From: Nitrogeniibacter mangrovi
GTDB taxonomy: Bacteria; Pseudomonadota; Gammaproteobacteria; Burkholderiales; Rhodocyclaceae
Reading direction: 5' to 3'
Assembly: GCF_010983895.1 (NCBI RefSeq)
Contig: NZ_CP048836.1
Coordinates: forward strand, 2,542,001 to 2,606,000
DNA: 64,000 nt
Positions 32,168-42,106 of the stretch are shown piece by piece. The translations under genes were made by a program, and so were the position numbers. Numbering within the stretch: the first letter of the stretch is position 1; every line of letters starts with the position of its first letter. The notes beneath the pieces are model-generated. The model saw nothing but the letters and a program-made list of their open reading frames with translations. It had not been told where the DNA came from and ran no database searches.

Positions 32168-34021
32168 TCAGAACTCCTCCCACTCGTCGGTCACCGGACT
32201 GGCCGAGCCCTTGACCTTCGGCAGCGGCGTACTGCGTTCCGTGCGTGCGGCCCCCCGGGCAGGCAGCCGGGACACTTTCGCCGGCGTCTTGGCACGCGGG
32301 GGCGGCGGCGCCTCGACGGCGTCGAAGTCCTCGTCGCCGAGGCGGAACATGGCCACCGTCTGCGCCAGCGCCGAGGCCTGGTCCTGCAGACTTTCGGCTG
32401 CGGCGGCGGCTTCCTCCACCAGTGCCGCGTTCTGCTGGGTCACCTCGTCCATCTGGGTGATCGCAATATTGACCTGCTCGATGCCACTGGCCTGCTCGAC
32501 CGAGGCGTTGGCGATCTCGGCCATGATCTCGGTGACCTTGCGCACCGAGTCGACCACCTGCTCCATGGTCTGCCCGGCCTTGTTGACCAGTGCCGAACCG
32601 GAACTGACCTTATCCACCGAATCGGAGATCAGGGTCTTGATTTCCTTGGCTGCGGAGGCGCTGCGCTGCGCCAGGTTGCGCACTTCGGCGGCCACCACCG
32701 CGAAGCCGCGCCCCTGCTCGCCGGCACGCGCCGCCTCGACGGCCGCGTTCAGGGCGAGGATGTTGGTCTGGAAGGCGATGCCGTCGATCACGCCGATGAT
32801 GTCGGCAATCTTGTTCGAAGCCTGCGAAATCTCGCTCATGGTCGAGACCACCTCCCGCACCACGTCGCCACCCTTGGAGGCCACGTCGGAAGCGCCCGCG
32901 GCCAGCTGGTTCGCCTGCTTGGCATTGTCCGTGTTCTGACGCACCGTCGAGGTCAGCTCCTCCATGGAACTGGCGGTCTCCTCCAGACTGGACGCCTGGT
33001 TCTCGGTCCGCCCCGACAGGTCGGCGTTGCCCTGGGCGATCTCGTGCGAGGCAGTGTTGATGGCGCCGGTCGCCTCCTTCACCCGCGCCACCACATCGGC
33101 CATGCTGTCGACCAACGCGTTGACGCCGGAGCACAACGTCTCGATCGAACCGTGCTTGCCTTCAAGCGGAATGCGCCGGGTCAGATCGCCTTCCTGGGCC
33201 GCTGCCACGACTTCCTGCGTCTGCGCCACCGCCTCCTCCATGGCGCGCGCCTCGCGCACCTGCTCGGTGACGTCGGTGGCGTACTTGACGACCTGGAAGA
33301 CACGACCGTTCTGGTCGAAAATCGGGTTGTAGCTGGCCTGGATCCAGACTTCGCGGCCGCCCTTGCCGATGCGCTTGTATCGTCCGGCGTCGAACTCGCC
33401 ACGCCCCAGTTTCTCCCAGAAGGCGCGATAGGCCGGCGAAGCCACGTCCTCCGGGTCTACGAAAATGCTGTGATGCCGGCCGCGAATCTCCTCGAGGGTG
33501 TAACCCATGGCCTCGAGGAAGTTGCTGTTGGCGCCGACGATCGTACCGTCGAGCTTGAACTCGATCACCGCCTGGGCCCGGTCGATGGCCGCGAGTTGAC
33601 CGGCGTTGACGCGCATTTCGGTCACATCCGCCCATTGCAGCATGTTGCCGACGTAGTCGCCCTGTGCATCGAACATGGCGGTCACGTTGAGGGAAATCTT
33701 CATGTCGCCGACGGAAATGTCGGTCTCGTAGGGCAGGCGCGACGGATCGGACAGCAAGCGCCGCTGGTGCTCCGGCCTTTCATGGAATTTGTCGATGCAC
33801 TCCCCGAGCATGCGCTCCGGATCGAAGTCCGGCCACACGGATCGGAACATGTCGATCCGCGCACGGAACAGATTCGTGGTGGCCTGATTGACATAGGTGA
33901 TCACCAGATCACGATCGACCGTCATGATGGCGTTGGTCACGTTGTCGGCCAGGGCCTTGTAGAAGGCCAATTCGGCGCTGGGCGCCTTGCCCGTGTCCGC
34001 CCTGGTATCGCGCTCATTCAT
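32168..34021 (-). CDS. Soluble PAS-PAS chemoreceptor (BdlA-like) with CheR-tether tail
   Basis: 617 residues, no membrane segment. PAS 1 (about 20-135: [25 protein letters not shown]), PAS 2 (about 140-255: [41 protein letters not shown]), then a receptor signalling domain with [43 protein letters not shown] in segments. It ends DEWEEF, an x-W-x-x-F pentapeptide like the NWETF tether of E. coli receptors, at the extreme C-terminus. The PAS domains resemble those of Pseudomonas BdlA, a biofilm-dispersal receptor, suggesting redox or energy taxis. The gene is directly upstream of cheR. Confidence 0.92.
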   Translation of the reverse strand: MNERDTRADTGKAPSAELAFYKALADNVTNAIMTVDRDLVITYVNQATTNLFRARIDMFRSVWPDFDPERMLGECIDKFHERPEHQRRLLSDPSRLPYETDISVGDMKISLNVTAMFDAQGDYVGNMLQWADVTEMRVNAGQLAAIDRAQAVIEFKLDGTIVGANSNFLEAMGYTLEEIRGRHHSIFVDPEDVASPAYRAFWEKLGRGEFDAGRYKRIGKGGREVWIQASYNPIFDQNGRVFQVVKYATDVTEQVREARAMEEAVAQTQEVVAAAQEGDLTRRIPLEGKHGSIETLCSGVNALVDSMADVVARVKEATGAINTASHEIAQGNADLSGRTENQASSLEETASSMEELTSTVRQNTDNAKQANQLAAGASDVASKGGDVVREVVSTMSEISQASNKIADIIGVIDGIAFQTNILALNAAVEAARAGEQGRGFAVVAAEVRNLAQRSASAAKEIKTLISDSVDKVSSGSALVNKAGQTMEQVVDSVRKVTEIMAEIANASVEQASGIEQVNIAITQMDEVTQQNAALVEEAAAAAESLQDQASALAQTVAMFRLGDEDFDAVEAPPPPRAKTPAKVSRLPARGAARTERSTPLPKVKGSASPVTDEWEEF

Positions 34022-34133
34022 GGTTCATTCCCTCGCTGCACATCCCGACGCGCCTCGCTCATCGGCGCATCCGTCGACATTCATCCATCCCGCCGGCACA
34101 TGAGGCCTGCTCGGCGACCACCGGCCCATCCGG

Positions 34134-36338
34134 TCAAAACTCGTCCCACTCGTCGTCGAGCCCGCCGATCGCACGCTTGACCTTGGTCACGGGCGTGCTT
34201 CGCGCCGTGCCGCGCAGCGGCAGGCGAGACACCTTCGTCGGCGTCACGGCACGCTGGCGCGGCGCGGCCGCGACAGCGCCGACCTCCTCTTCGCCCAGAT
34301 GGAACATCGCGACGGTCCGGGACAGCCCGTCGGCCTGGTCCTGGAGACTCTCGGCCGCCGCTGCCGCCTGCTCCACCAGCGCCGCGTTCTGCTGGGTCAC
34401 TTCGTCCATCTGCGTGATCGCGTTGTTGACCTGCTCGATACCGCTGGCCTGCTCGATCGACGCATTGGCGATTTCGGCCATGATCTCGGTGACCTTACGC
34501 ACCGATTCGACCACTTCCTTCATGGTCTCACCCGCCTTGTTGACCAGTTCCGACCCGGAATTGACCTTGTCCACCGAGTCGGAGATCAGGCCCTTGATCT
34601 CCTTGGCGGCACCGGCACTGCGCTGGGCCAGGTTGCGCACCTCGGCGGCCACCACGGCGAAGCCGCGGCCCTGCTCGCCGGCCCGCGCTGCCTCGACCGC
34701 CGCGTTCAGGGCCAGAATATTGGTCTGGAAGGCAATGCCGTCGATCACGCCGATGATGTCGGCGATCTTCCTGGAAGCGGTGGATATCTCGGCCATCGTC
34801 CTGACGACCTCGCTCACCACCTGCCCGCCCTTGCCGGCCACGTCGGACGCACCCACGGCCAGGTGGTTCGCCTGGGTCGCATTGTCCGAATTCTGGCGCA
34901 CCGTCGACGTCAGCTCTTCCATCGAACTGGCGGTCTCCTCGAGACTGGAGGCCTGGTTTTCGGTCCGGCGCGACAGATCCGCGTTGCCCTGGGCGATTTC
35001 CTGCGACGCCCCGTTGATGGCGGTGGTGGCCTCTTTCACCCGCGCGACCACGTCGGCCATGGCGTCGACCAGCGAATTGACCCCGGCGCACAACGCCTCG
35101 ATGTTGCCGTCCTTGCCCTCCAGCGCAATCCGCTGCGTGAGGTCGCCCTCACGGGCGGCGGCGACCACCGCCTGGGTCTGGGCGACGGCCTCTTCCATGG
35201 CATGCGAAGCACGCACCTGGGCGGTCACGTCGGTCGCGTACTTGACGACTTTGAACGGCGTTCCGTTCATGTCCAGAATGGGGTTGTAGCTGGCCTGGAT
35301 CCACACTTCCCTGCCCTGTTTCGACAGGCGCATGTACTGGCCCGCGTCGTATTCACCGCGAGCGAGCTTGTCCCAGAACTGACGGTACTCGGCGCTCTGG
35401 CCGTACTCCGCCGTCACGAACATGCGGTGGTTCTTGCCCACCACCTCGTCGCGCCGGTAGCCCATGACGTCGAGAAAATTGTCGTTGGCCGAAAGAATGG
35501 TGCCGTCGAGCGCGAATTCGATCACCGCCTGAGCCTTGTTGATCGCCTTGATCTGCCCTTCGTTCGACGCGTTTTCGAGCCGCTGGCGGGTCACATCGGT
35601 CGCGTACGTGACCACGCGAATCACACGGCCCGTCGCGTCGATGATCGGGTTGTAGTTCGACTGGAACCAGACCTCGTCCCCGTTCTTGGCGATCCGCTTG
35701 TATTGCCCCACGGCCAGTTCGCCCCGACCCAGCTGCGCCCAGAACGCCGCGTACTCGGCCGTTTCGGCATAAGCGGGATCCACCAGCACGCGGTGGTGGC
35801 GCCCGATGAGCTCATTGCGCCGGTAGCCCAGGATGGTCAGGAGATTTTCGTTCGCCTCGAGGATCTTGCCCTCGGGATCGAATTCGAGAATGGCGCGCGC
35901 ACGGTCGATGGCGTCGAACTTGCCCTGGTCGAGTCGGGCGGTGGTGACATCGGCCCACTGGAGGACGATGTCGTCGGCTCCGCCTTGGGCATCGGTGCGC
36001 ACATGACGCCGTACCGAGAACGTCTTGGTACCCAGCTGGACATCCGTGACCACCGGCCCCTGCACCGTCGCGTCCGGCAGGTTCAGCGCAGACAGATCCA
36101 CACGTTCACCGATGGCCGTGGCAGGATCGAAACCCGCCCAGACGGTCTGAAACGCCGCCGCGTTGTCACCAAAGAACTCCACGGCGGCCGGATTCAGGTA
36201 ACGGATTCCATGGTTCCGGTCGAGTACCATCACCGCGCACGAGACCAGCTCCACCAGCGCCGCGAGAAAGGCCGGTTCAACGCTTGCTTCCGCCTCGGTG
36301 GAACGATGGGGCGTCGACGTGTCTTTCACTTCGCTCAC
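34134..36338 (-). CDS. Soluble triple-PAS chemoreceptor with CheR-tether tail
   Basis: 734 residues, no membrane segment. Three PAS domains (about 25-140, 145-265, 268-390). The second and third are close copies of each other and of PAS 2 in the neighbouring receptor (QSNYNPIID and QASYNPILD). The signalling domain is nearly identical in wording to its neighbour, so the two arose by duplication plus gain of one PAS. It ends DDEWDEF, again an x-W-x-x-F CheR/CheB tether. It starts at GTG with AAGGA upstream. It is probably a cytoplasmic redox or metabolic sensor. Confidence 0.92.
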   Translation of the reverse strand: MSEVKDTSTPHRSTEAEASVEPAFLAALVELVSCAVMVLDRNHGIRYLNPAAVEFFGDNAAAFQTVWAGFDPATAIGERVDLSALNLPDATVQGPVVTDVQLGTKTFSVRRHVRTDAQGGADDIVLQWADVTTARLDQGKFDAIDRARAILEFDPEGKILEANENLLTILGYRRNELIGRHHRVLVDPAYAETAEYAAFWAQLGRGELAVGQYKRIAKNGDEVWFQSNYNPIIDATGRVIRVVTYATDVTRQRLENASNEGQIKAINKAQAVIEFALDGTILSANDNFLDVMGYRRDEVVGKNHRMFVTAEYGQSAEYRQFWDKLARGEYDAGQYMRLSKQGREVWIQASYNPILDMNGTPFKVVKYATDVTAQVRASHAMEEAVAQTQAVVAAAREGDLTQRIALEGKDGNIEALCAGVNSLVDAMADVVARVKEATTAINGASQEIAQGNADLSRRTENQASSLEETASSMEELTSTVRQNSDNATQANHLAVGASDVAGKGGQVVSEVVRTMAEISTASRKIADIIGVIDGIAFQTNILALNAAVEAARAGEQGRGFAVVAAEVRNLAQRSAGAAKEIKGLISDSVDKVNSGSELVNKAGETMKEVVESVRKVTEIMAEIANASIEQASGIEQVNNAITQMDEVTQQNAALVEQAAAAAESLQDQADGLSRTVAMFHLGEEEVGAVAAAPRQRAVTPTKVSRLPLRGTARSTPVTKVKRAIGGLDDEWDEF

Positions 36339-36410
36339 TTTGGTTTCCTTTTTCTTGTCCCTGAACGAACCGTCACGACGGGACGGCGAATGTGGTTGCC
36401 CCGATCGCGA

Positions 36411-36926
36411 TTACTGAACGGCCCGGTCGGTCAGGCCAAGCTCGGGACTGAGCAGCAGACGCTCGATATCGATGAGGATCAGCATGCGTTCGTCCATGGT
36501 GCCGATGCCGCGAATGTGGCCGCTATCCATGGCTGAACTGAATTGCGGCGCCGGCTTGATCTGTTCGGCGTCGAGCGTGATCACGTCGGAGACGCTGTCG
36601 ACCACGACGCCCACGACCCGCTCGCCCACGCTGAGGATGATCACCACGGTGAATTCGTTGTAGGTCACGTCACCGAGACTGAACTTGATGCGCAGATCGA
36701 GGATGGGCACGATGGTGCCACGCAGGTTGATGACCCCCTTGATGAAGGACGGCGTGTTGGCAATTCGGGTCACCGCGTCGTAGCCACGAATCTCCTGCAC
36801 CCGGAGGATGTCGATCGCGTACTCCTCCTCTCCCAGGGTGAAGGTCAGGAACTCCTGGGCCACCGCGCCCTCGTCCACGCCCTCAACTCGGGCCATCGCG
36901 CTCGCCGCGTTCAGTTGCTGCAACAT
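36411..36926 (-). CDS. cheW: Chemotaxis adaptor CheW
   Basis: 171 residues; scaffold linking receptors to Che[55 protein letters not shown] in segments is the canonical CheW start, with [13 protein letters not shown] later. The ATG at 36926 is chosen because AAGGAG lies seven bases before it; a GTG two codons earlier is less likely. A sigma-28-type promoter sits directly upstream. It is the only cheW in the window, although two cheA genes are present. Confidence 0.95.
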   Translation of the reverse strand: MLQQLNAASAMARVEGVDEGAVAQEFLTFTLGEEEYAIDILRVQEIRGYDAVTRIANTPSFIKGVINLRGTIVPILDLRIKFSLGDVTYNEFTVVIILSVGERVVGVVVDSVSDVITLDAEQIKPAPQFSSAMDSGHIRGIGTMDERMLILIDIERLLLSPELGLTDRAVQ

Positions 36927-36958
36927 TTGCACGCTCCTTCTGTTCGTGTCCGGCAGTG

Positions 36959-36985
36959 GTATCGGCCAGCCACATCAACTCTTGA
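36959..36985 (-). promoter_or_regulatory. Sigma-28 (FliA) type promoter for cheW
   Basis: Read on the minus strand: TCAA, 15 bases, GCCGATAC. The flagellar sigma-28 consensus is TAAA, 15 bases, GCCGATAA. The start would be about 36952, 26 bases before the cheW ATG. Just upstream, 36981-37009 is an almost pure A/T stretch in a very GC-rich genome, a possible UP element. Confidence 0.72.
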
Positions 36986-37009
36986 TATTTTTAATATTGT
37001 TATTGATTT

Positions 37010-39271
37010 TCAGGCCGCCAACGGCACTGCACTCTGCGACAGGGCGATCACGCCGGCCACGTCGATGATGAGTGCCACACGGCCATCGCCCATGATCGTG
37101 GCGCCGGAGATGCCCTGCACTCGGCGGAAGTTCGCATCCAGGCTCTTGATCACGACCTGATGCTGCGCCAGCAGGGCATCGACGAACAGCGCGGCCTTGG
37201 CGCCATTGGCCTCGACGACGATCATCAAGCCATGGGTCAGCTCGGCTGGCGCGTTCTGACACCCCAGAACCTCGTGCATACGAATCACCGGCAGGTACTC
37301 GCCACGTACCTGGATCACGTGACCGAGCTTCGCCAAAGGCCGGATCTGCGAGCTCTCCGGCTGAAGCGATTCGACGATGTAATTGAGCGGAAGCACATAG
37401 GTTTCGCCCCCCACGTCGATCGACATGCCGTCGAGAATCGCCAGGGTGAGCGGCAGGCGCACCGAGATGCGGGTGCCGATCCCGGTCATCGATTCGATGT
37501 CGACCGTCCCGCCCATCTGGGCGATGTTGCGCTTGACCACATCCATGCCCACACCGCGGCCGGACACGTCGGTCACCTGGTCGGCAGTGGAGAAGCCGGG
37601 TTCGAAGATCAGTTGCCAGACCTCCGCGTCGCTCATCCCCTCGGACACATGCAGCCCGCGCTCGCGCGCCTTGGCGAGGATCTTGTCGCGGTTCAGGCCG
37701 GCGCCGTCGTCGCCGACTTCGATGATGATGTAACCGCCTTGGTGGGAGGCATTGAGGGTGATCGTGCCGGTCTCGACCTTGCCCGCGTCGCGTCGGCGTT
37801 CGGGGTTCTCGATGCCGTGGTCGAGACTGTTGCGGACCAGATGCGTGAGCGGATCGGCAATCCGTTCGATCAGGCCCTTGTCCAGTTCGGTGCTCTCGCC
37901 GCTGACCTTCAGCTCGACCTTCTTGCCGAGCTTGCGCGACACGTCCCGCACCACCCGCGGGAAGCGGGAGAACACCATGGAAATCGGCATCATGCGGATG
38001 GACATGACCGACTCCTGCAGATCGCGGGTATTGCGCTCCAACTGCCCCAGCCCGGACATGAGGCGCTCGTAGAGCACCGGATCGATGTCGCTGGCCGACT
38101 GCTGCAGCATGGCCTGGGTGATCACCAGTTCGCCGACCAGGTTGATCATCTGGTCCACCTTCTCGACGCTGACCCGGATCGAGCTGTCGCCGGCCGGTTT
38201 GCCACTGGCGCGTGCCGGCGCGGCGCCGCGCTGCGGGGCCGACTCGGCCGGTTTGACCGCGGCCGGCGCGGCAGCGCCTTCAGGGCCCGCCGGGACCGGT
38301 GCGAAAAAGCCGAAATCGGCCTCCTGCCCGGCTGCCTCGCCGGCCGCCTCGGGCACCACCGGCGCATCGAAGAAGCCGAAACCGTCGTCGTCCTGCGCCG
38401 CCGTCTGCGGATCGGCGGCCTCGACGGGTGTGTCGGCGTCGAACAGACCGAAGCCGTCGTCCTCATCCGCCGTGCCGGTGGCCGCGACCGCGGGCAGATC
38501 ATCGAAAAATCCGAAACCGTCGTCATCGGCGTCGTCCGCCGGGGTTGTTGCGCTCTCGCCCGGGTCGTCGAAAAAGCCGAAATCGTCGTCGCCCGCCGCA
38601 TCGGCCGGCGACACCGCCTCCTGCAGCAGCTCCACGTCGAGCGAGTCCGCCGCGGCCACGAAGCCGATGATGCCGGCCACGTCGGCCGGATCGGCATCGG
38701 TCTCGAGGCGCAGACGCCACGGGCCATCCACATCGTCGGGCTCGGTCACCGTCAAGGCGCCGTGGGCACGCAACTCGTCCATCATGGCCTCGATGAGGCT
38801 GCGATCGCCCCGGGCCCGTTCGTCGAGTACGAAGCGGATGTCAAGCGCCGACGGGGGCGCCGGATCGCTGGCGGACGGCGCCTCGCCGTTGCACAGGGCT
38901 TCGAGCCGGGTACGGATGGCATCGGCGGCGTCGGTGTCGGCGGTCGCCTCGCCGCGATGGGCGGCGAGCAGATTCTGCAGCACGTCTCCGGCCGACAGGC
39001 AGGCGTCGACGATGTCGGAGGACAACCTCATCGAGCCCTTGCGCACCATGTCGAGCAGGGTTTCGGTCACATGGGTCACGTCCGCCATGTCGTGAAAGCC
39101 GAAGGTGCCGCTGGACCCCTTGATGGAATGCGCCGCCCGGAAAATGGCGTTCAGGTCTTCCGGATCGGGTGCATCGATGTCCACCGCCACGAGGAGCGAT
39201 TCCATGTCGCGCAGATGCTCCGCGGTCTCCTCGAAGAAGACCTGATAGAACTGGCTCATGTCGATGGTCAT
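37010..39271 (-). CDS. cheA: Chemotaxis histidine kinase CheA, E. coli-like, with FGFFD linker repeats
   Basis: 753 residues. P1 has His48 in AIFRAAHSIKGSSGTFGF, as in E. coli CheA. A P2-like domain (about 143-218) follows. The linker (225-325) then holds five copies of an acidic FGFF(D) motif at about 228-236, 249-258, 270-279, 294-302 and 318-323. P3 starts SIRVSVEKVDQMINLVGELVITQ. P4 has HLVRNSLDHGIE, VGDDGAGLN and VSGRGVGMDVVKRNI; P5 is at the end. It autophosphorylates and passes phosphate to CheY and CheB. It sits in a cheY-cheA-cheW-receptor-cheR-cheD-cheB order. Confidence 0.95.
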   Translation of the reverse strand: MTIDMSQFYQVFFEETAEHLRDMESLLVAVDIDAPDPEDLNAIFRAAHSIKGSSGTFGFHDMADVTHVTETLLDMVRKGSMRLSSDIVDACLSAGDVLQNLLAAHRGEATADTDAADAIRTRLEALCNGEAPSASDPAPPSALDIRFVLDERARGDRSLIEAMMDELRAHGALTVTEPDDVDGPWRLRLETDADPADVAGIIGFVAAADSLDVELLQEAVSPADAAGDDDFGFFDDPGESATTPADDADDDGFGFFDDLPAVAATGTADEDDGFGLFDADTPVEAADPQTAAQDDDGFGFFDAPVVPEAAGEAAGQEADFGFFAPVPAGPEGAAAPAAVKPAESAPQRGAAPARASGKPAGDSSIRVSVEKVDQMINLVGELVITQAMLQQSASDIDPVLYERLMSGLGQLERNTRDLQESVMSIRMMPISMVFSRFPRVVRDVSRKLGKKVELKVSGESTELDKGLIERIADPLTHLVRNSLDHGIENPERRRDAGKVETGTITLNASHQGGYIIIEVGDDGAGLNRDKILAKARERGLHVSEGMSDAEVWQLIFEPGFSTADQVTDVSGRGVGMDVVKRNIAQMGGTVDIESMTGIGTRISVRLPLTLAILDGMSIDVGGETYVLPLNYIVESLQPESSQIRPLAKLGHVIQVRGEYLPVIRMHEVLGCQNAPAELTHGLMIVVEANGAKAALFVDALLAQHQVVIKSLDANFRRVQGISGATIMGDGRVALIIDVAGVIALSQSAVPLAA

Positions 39272-39304
39272 GCTCTGCTCCCGCGCCGGTTGTCTGTCAT
39301 GGGC

Positions 39305-39670
39305 TCAGCCGATGACCTTCTTGACCACTTCGATCAGCTTGTTCGGATCGAAGGGCTTGACCAGCCAGCCGGTGGCGCCGGCGGCGCGCCCCTGCGACTT
39401 CATCGCATCGGACGATTCGGTGGTCAGCATGAGGATGGGCACGCTGCGGTAGTTGGCCATGCCGCGCAACGACTTGATCAGCGTCAGGCCGTCCATGCGC
39501 GGCATGTTCTGGTCGGTGAGCACCAGGTTGAAGGCGCGGGTCTTGGCCTTGTCGAGCCCTTCCTGCCCGTCGGCCGCCTCGACCACCTCATAGCCTGCGC
39601 TCTTGAGCGTAAAGGACACCATCTGGCGGATGGAGGCGGAGTCATCGACTGCGAGAACTGTCTTGGCCAT
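39305..39670 (-). CDS. cheY: CheY-like response regulator
   Basis: 121-residue single receiver domain: VLAVDDSASIRQMVSFTLKSAGY, LVLTDQNMPRMDGLTLIKSLR (phosphorylated Asp), LMLTTESSD and VKPFDPNKL. It belongs to the short CheY group found just upstream of E. coli-like CheA in many betaproteobacteria and differs from the motor CheY-type protein at 24852-25253. It could be a phosphate sink for this CheA or a second motor signal. It lies between a receptor-like gene and cheA. Confidence 0.93.
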   Translation of the reverse strand: MAKTVLAVDDSASIRQMVSFTLKSAGYEVVEAADGQEGLDKAKTRAFNLVLTDQNMPRMDGLTLIKSLRGMANYRSVPILMLTTESSDAMKSQGRAAGATGWLVKPFDPNKLIEVVKKVIG

Positions 39671-39701
39671 CTTGATCTTCCTGTCTTGCGTTACGCCGGC
39701 A

Positions 39702-40907
39702 TCAGAACAACTCGATATCGCCGCTCTGGACGCTATCGGCCTTCTTCACCGGATGGGTTTCACTGAATTCGGCCAACTCGTCCAGCATGCGCACCACGCC
39801 GGACAAGCGGGCGGAGAGTCGATCGAAGGTTTCATCGTCGCAGGCACGGGCCGCTTCCTGGGCCACGCCGCCGACCTCGTGGATCGCGTCACGCATGCGC
39901 GTCAGGCGCTGGCCCACATGGCCGATCATCTGCGAGACCATGTCCTGGAACTGCAGCGCGGTGATCGCCCGTCCGACTTCGGCGTCCACCGAGCCGGCAT
40001 GGACCGACAGCTGCCCGATCGCCTCGGTGCGCTCATCGTTCATGCGCTCGATCGCGGACAGCATGACTTCCACCTGGCTCTTGCTCTCGAGCGCGAAGTT
40101 CATGTCCTGTGAGGCCATACGTTCGATGGCCGTCTCGGTCTGCTTGACCGACGCCAGCATGGTGCTCATGGTCTGCGAGATCTGCTCGCTGAACTGGGCG
40201 GTGCGGGACGACAGGTCGCGCACCTCGTCGGCCACCACAGCGAACCCGCGCCCCGCCTCGCCGGCACGGGCCGCCTCGATCGCCGCGTTGAGGGCGAGCA
40301 GGTTGGTCTGCTTGGCGATGCCGCCGATCTCGTCGAGGATGCTCTCCACCTCGTGCGCCCGCCGGGCGATGTCGTCGGTCAGCTCGACCAGCTCCATACC
40401 CAGTTTGCTGTTGGTCACCACACTGTCGACGATGCGCTGCATGGTGTCGGAGGTACGGGTGACGAATTCGTTGAACTGGAGCGCCTCGCCGTCGCTGTCG
40501 GTCGCATCCATGGACATGATCGACATGGCGATCTTGCGCTGTTGGCCGGTCGACGCGTGCATGCCGTGGAAACTACTGGTGAGCTCGTCGATCGCGTTGG
40601 ACAGCACCCCGAGCACCCGGTTGAATTCACGTTCCGCCAGTTCGAACTGGGTGTTGAACTCGCGCACGCAGCCACCGAAGGCGGCGTCCATCCCGTTGGC
40701 GCTCTGAACACCGCTACGCTCGGCCGGGGCGGCGAGCCCGGATGCTTCCTCGTTGCCGACCATGAGCGCCACGGCCCAGCCGAGCGCCGCGACCAGGGCC
40801 GCCAGCCAGCCGAGCCCGGCCAGAGCGGGAATCAGGGCGAATGCCATGGCGACGGCCACGGACCAGACGGAACCGCCGATCAGCTTCTTCAGGTGTTTGT
40901 TTGGCAT
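39702..40907 (-). CDS. Membrane receptor-like protein with CheZ-like Asp-x3-Gln motif
   Basis: 401 residues. Two closely spaced membrane helices (about 12-50) and no periplasmic sensor. The receptor tip [44 protein letters not shown] is at about 192-236. Outside the tip it is unlike classical receptors: the second half has [15 protein letters not shown] (residues 317-331), matching the CheZ catalytic wording QDFQDLTGQVI with Asp322 and Gln326 spaced alike. An earlier ALQFNEFV occurs at 142-149. The C-terminus is SGDIELF, shared with CheD. It is preceded by a sigma-28-type promoter and followed by cheY. It may be a receptor with built-in CheY phosphatase activity; that is inference. Confidence 0.85.
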   Translation of the reverse strand: MPNKHLKKLIGGSVWSVAVAMAFALIPALAGLGWLAALVAALGWAVALMVGNEEASGLAAPAERSGVQSANGMDAAFGGCVREFNTQFELAEREFNRVLGVLSNAIDELTSSFHGMHASTGQQRKIAMSIMSMDATDSDGEALQFNEFVTRTSDTMQRIVDSVVTNSKLGMELVELTDDIARRAHEVESILDEIGGIAKQTNLLALNAAIEAARAGEAGRGFAVVADEVRDLSSRTAQFSEQISQTMSTMLASVKQTETAIERMASQDMNFALESKSQVEVMLSAIERMNDERTEAIGQLSVHAGSVDAEVGRAITALQFQDMVSQMIGHVGQRLTRMRDAIHEVGGVAQEAARACDDETFDRLSARLSGVVRMLDELAEFSETHPVKKADSVQSGDIELF

Positions 40908-40948
40908 GGCTCGATGTGCTCGGATGATTCGGGATTGTTCTGGGAAAA

Positions 40949-40975
40949 ATAACGTCTTCCGGACGGCGGACTTTA
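40949..40975 (-). promoter_or_regulatory. Sigma-28 type promoter for the receptor-like gene
   Basis: On the minus strand: a perfect TAAA, 15 bases, GACGTTAT (five of eight to GCCGATAA). The predicted start is about 40942, 35 bases before the ATG at 40907. It would drive the receptor-like gene, cheY and cheA. Confidence 0.55.
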
Positions 40976-41016
40976 ACGAGGAGAGGATGTTTCCCCACCC
41001 GAAGCGCCGCGGCCGG

Positions 41017-42081
41017 TCAGCGCATCGACGGCATCGTGATACGCGGTTTCAACGGCGCATGAGGCGTCTCGGGACGCGCAGGAGGGCGCTGCTCGACCGC
41101 CCCGTCCCCGGCCGTCTGGCTACCCTCGAGTTGCGTGCGCAAACGAGATGAATCGATTGGGCGCCCCTCGCCCACCTGCACCTTGCGATTGGTGCCCAGC
41201 ACCGCCTGTTCGGTCTTCCGGTTCATCACGATGATGCTGATGCGCCGGTTGGTCGGATCGTAGGGATCGTCGGGTTTGAACGGAATGATGTCGGCCAGCC
41301 CCACCACGCGGATGACCTTGCCCTCCTCGAGCCCACCGGCGATCAGTTCGCGCCGCGCCGCGTTGGCCCGATTGGAGGACAGCTCCCAGTTCGAGAAGCC
41401 CCGCTCCCCGCCCGCATACTGGCTCGCGTCGGTGTGCCCGGAGATGCTGATGCGGTTGTCCACGCTGTTCAGTGCCTTGCCGATGGCGCGCAGCAGTTCC
41501 TGGGTGTAAGGCTGCAGCCGGTCGCTCGACTGGGCGAACATGGGCCGGTTCTTCTCGTCGACGATCTGGATGCGCAGGCCTTCCGGCGTGATGTCCATGA
41601 TCAGCTGGTTGCGCAGCGCACGCAGGGTCGAGCTGGCCTCGATCAGCGCTTCGATCTGGCCCTTGAGGTCGATCAGCTGGGCGCGTTCGCGTTGCTCGAA
41701 TTCGTAAGCGTCCTTGCCCTTGGACACGGCGGACGGGTCGCGGGCCGCATCGAGGTTGATGGTCTTGTGCCCTTCCACGTCGCCACGCTTGACCTGCCCG
41801 ACCGAGCGCGTCAGATCCTCGCCGCCGCCCTTGATGATGCTGGAGCTGTCGCCCGAACCCTCGCCCCCGTTGAGGCTGACCTTGAGCGGATTCTTGAAGA
41901 ATTCGGCAATGCCCTCCATGTCGCCCTTGGCCGTGGAGCCAAGCAGCCACATGAGCAGGAAGAAGGCCATCATGGCCGTCACGAAGTCCGCGTAGGCGAT
42001 CTTCCAGGCGCCGCCGTGCGCGCCGCCCCCACCTTTCTTGATCTTCTTGACGACGATGGGTTGTTGGGTATCGTCACTCAT
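41017..42081 (-). CDS. motB: Flagellar stator protein MotB
   Basis: 354 residues. One membrane helix near the N-terminus with the proton-carrying Asp in [22 protein letters not shown] periplasmic OmpA-like peptidoglycan-binding domain follows ([36 protein letters not shown] in segments). Together with MotA it forms the proton channel that turns the flagellum. The C-terminal tail of about 50 residues after NRKVQVGEG is Pro/Arg-rich. It is directly downstream of motA. Confidence 0.96.
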   Translation of the reverse strand: MSDDTQQPIVVKKIKKGGGGAHGGAWKIAYADFVTAMMAFFLLMWLLGSTAKGDMEGIAEFFKNPLKVSLNGGEGSGDSSSIIKGGGEDLTRSVGQVKRGDVEGHKTINLDAARDPSAVSKGKDAYEFEQRERAQLIDLKGQIEALIEASSTLRALRNQLIMDITPEGLRIQIVDEKNRPMFAQSSDRLQPYTQELLRAIGKALNSVDNRISISGHTDASQYAGGERGFSNWELSSNRANAARRELIAGGLEEGKVIRVVGLADIIPFKPDDPYDPTNRRISIIVMNRKTEQAVLGTNRKVQVGEGRPIDSSRLRTQLEGSQTAGDGAVEQRPPARPETPHAPLKPRITMPSMR

Positions 42082-42106
42082 GATTGCGCCGACTCAAGCA
42101 CGCCGC

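Noticed and set aside
34057-34080. Sigma-28 promoter before the PAS-PAS receptor
   Set aside because: The GCCGATGA -10 is good, but there is no TAAA-like -35 at 14-16 bases.
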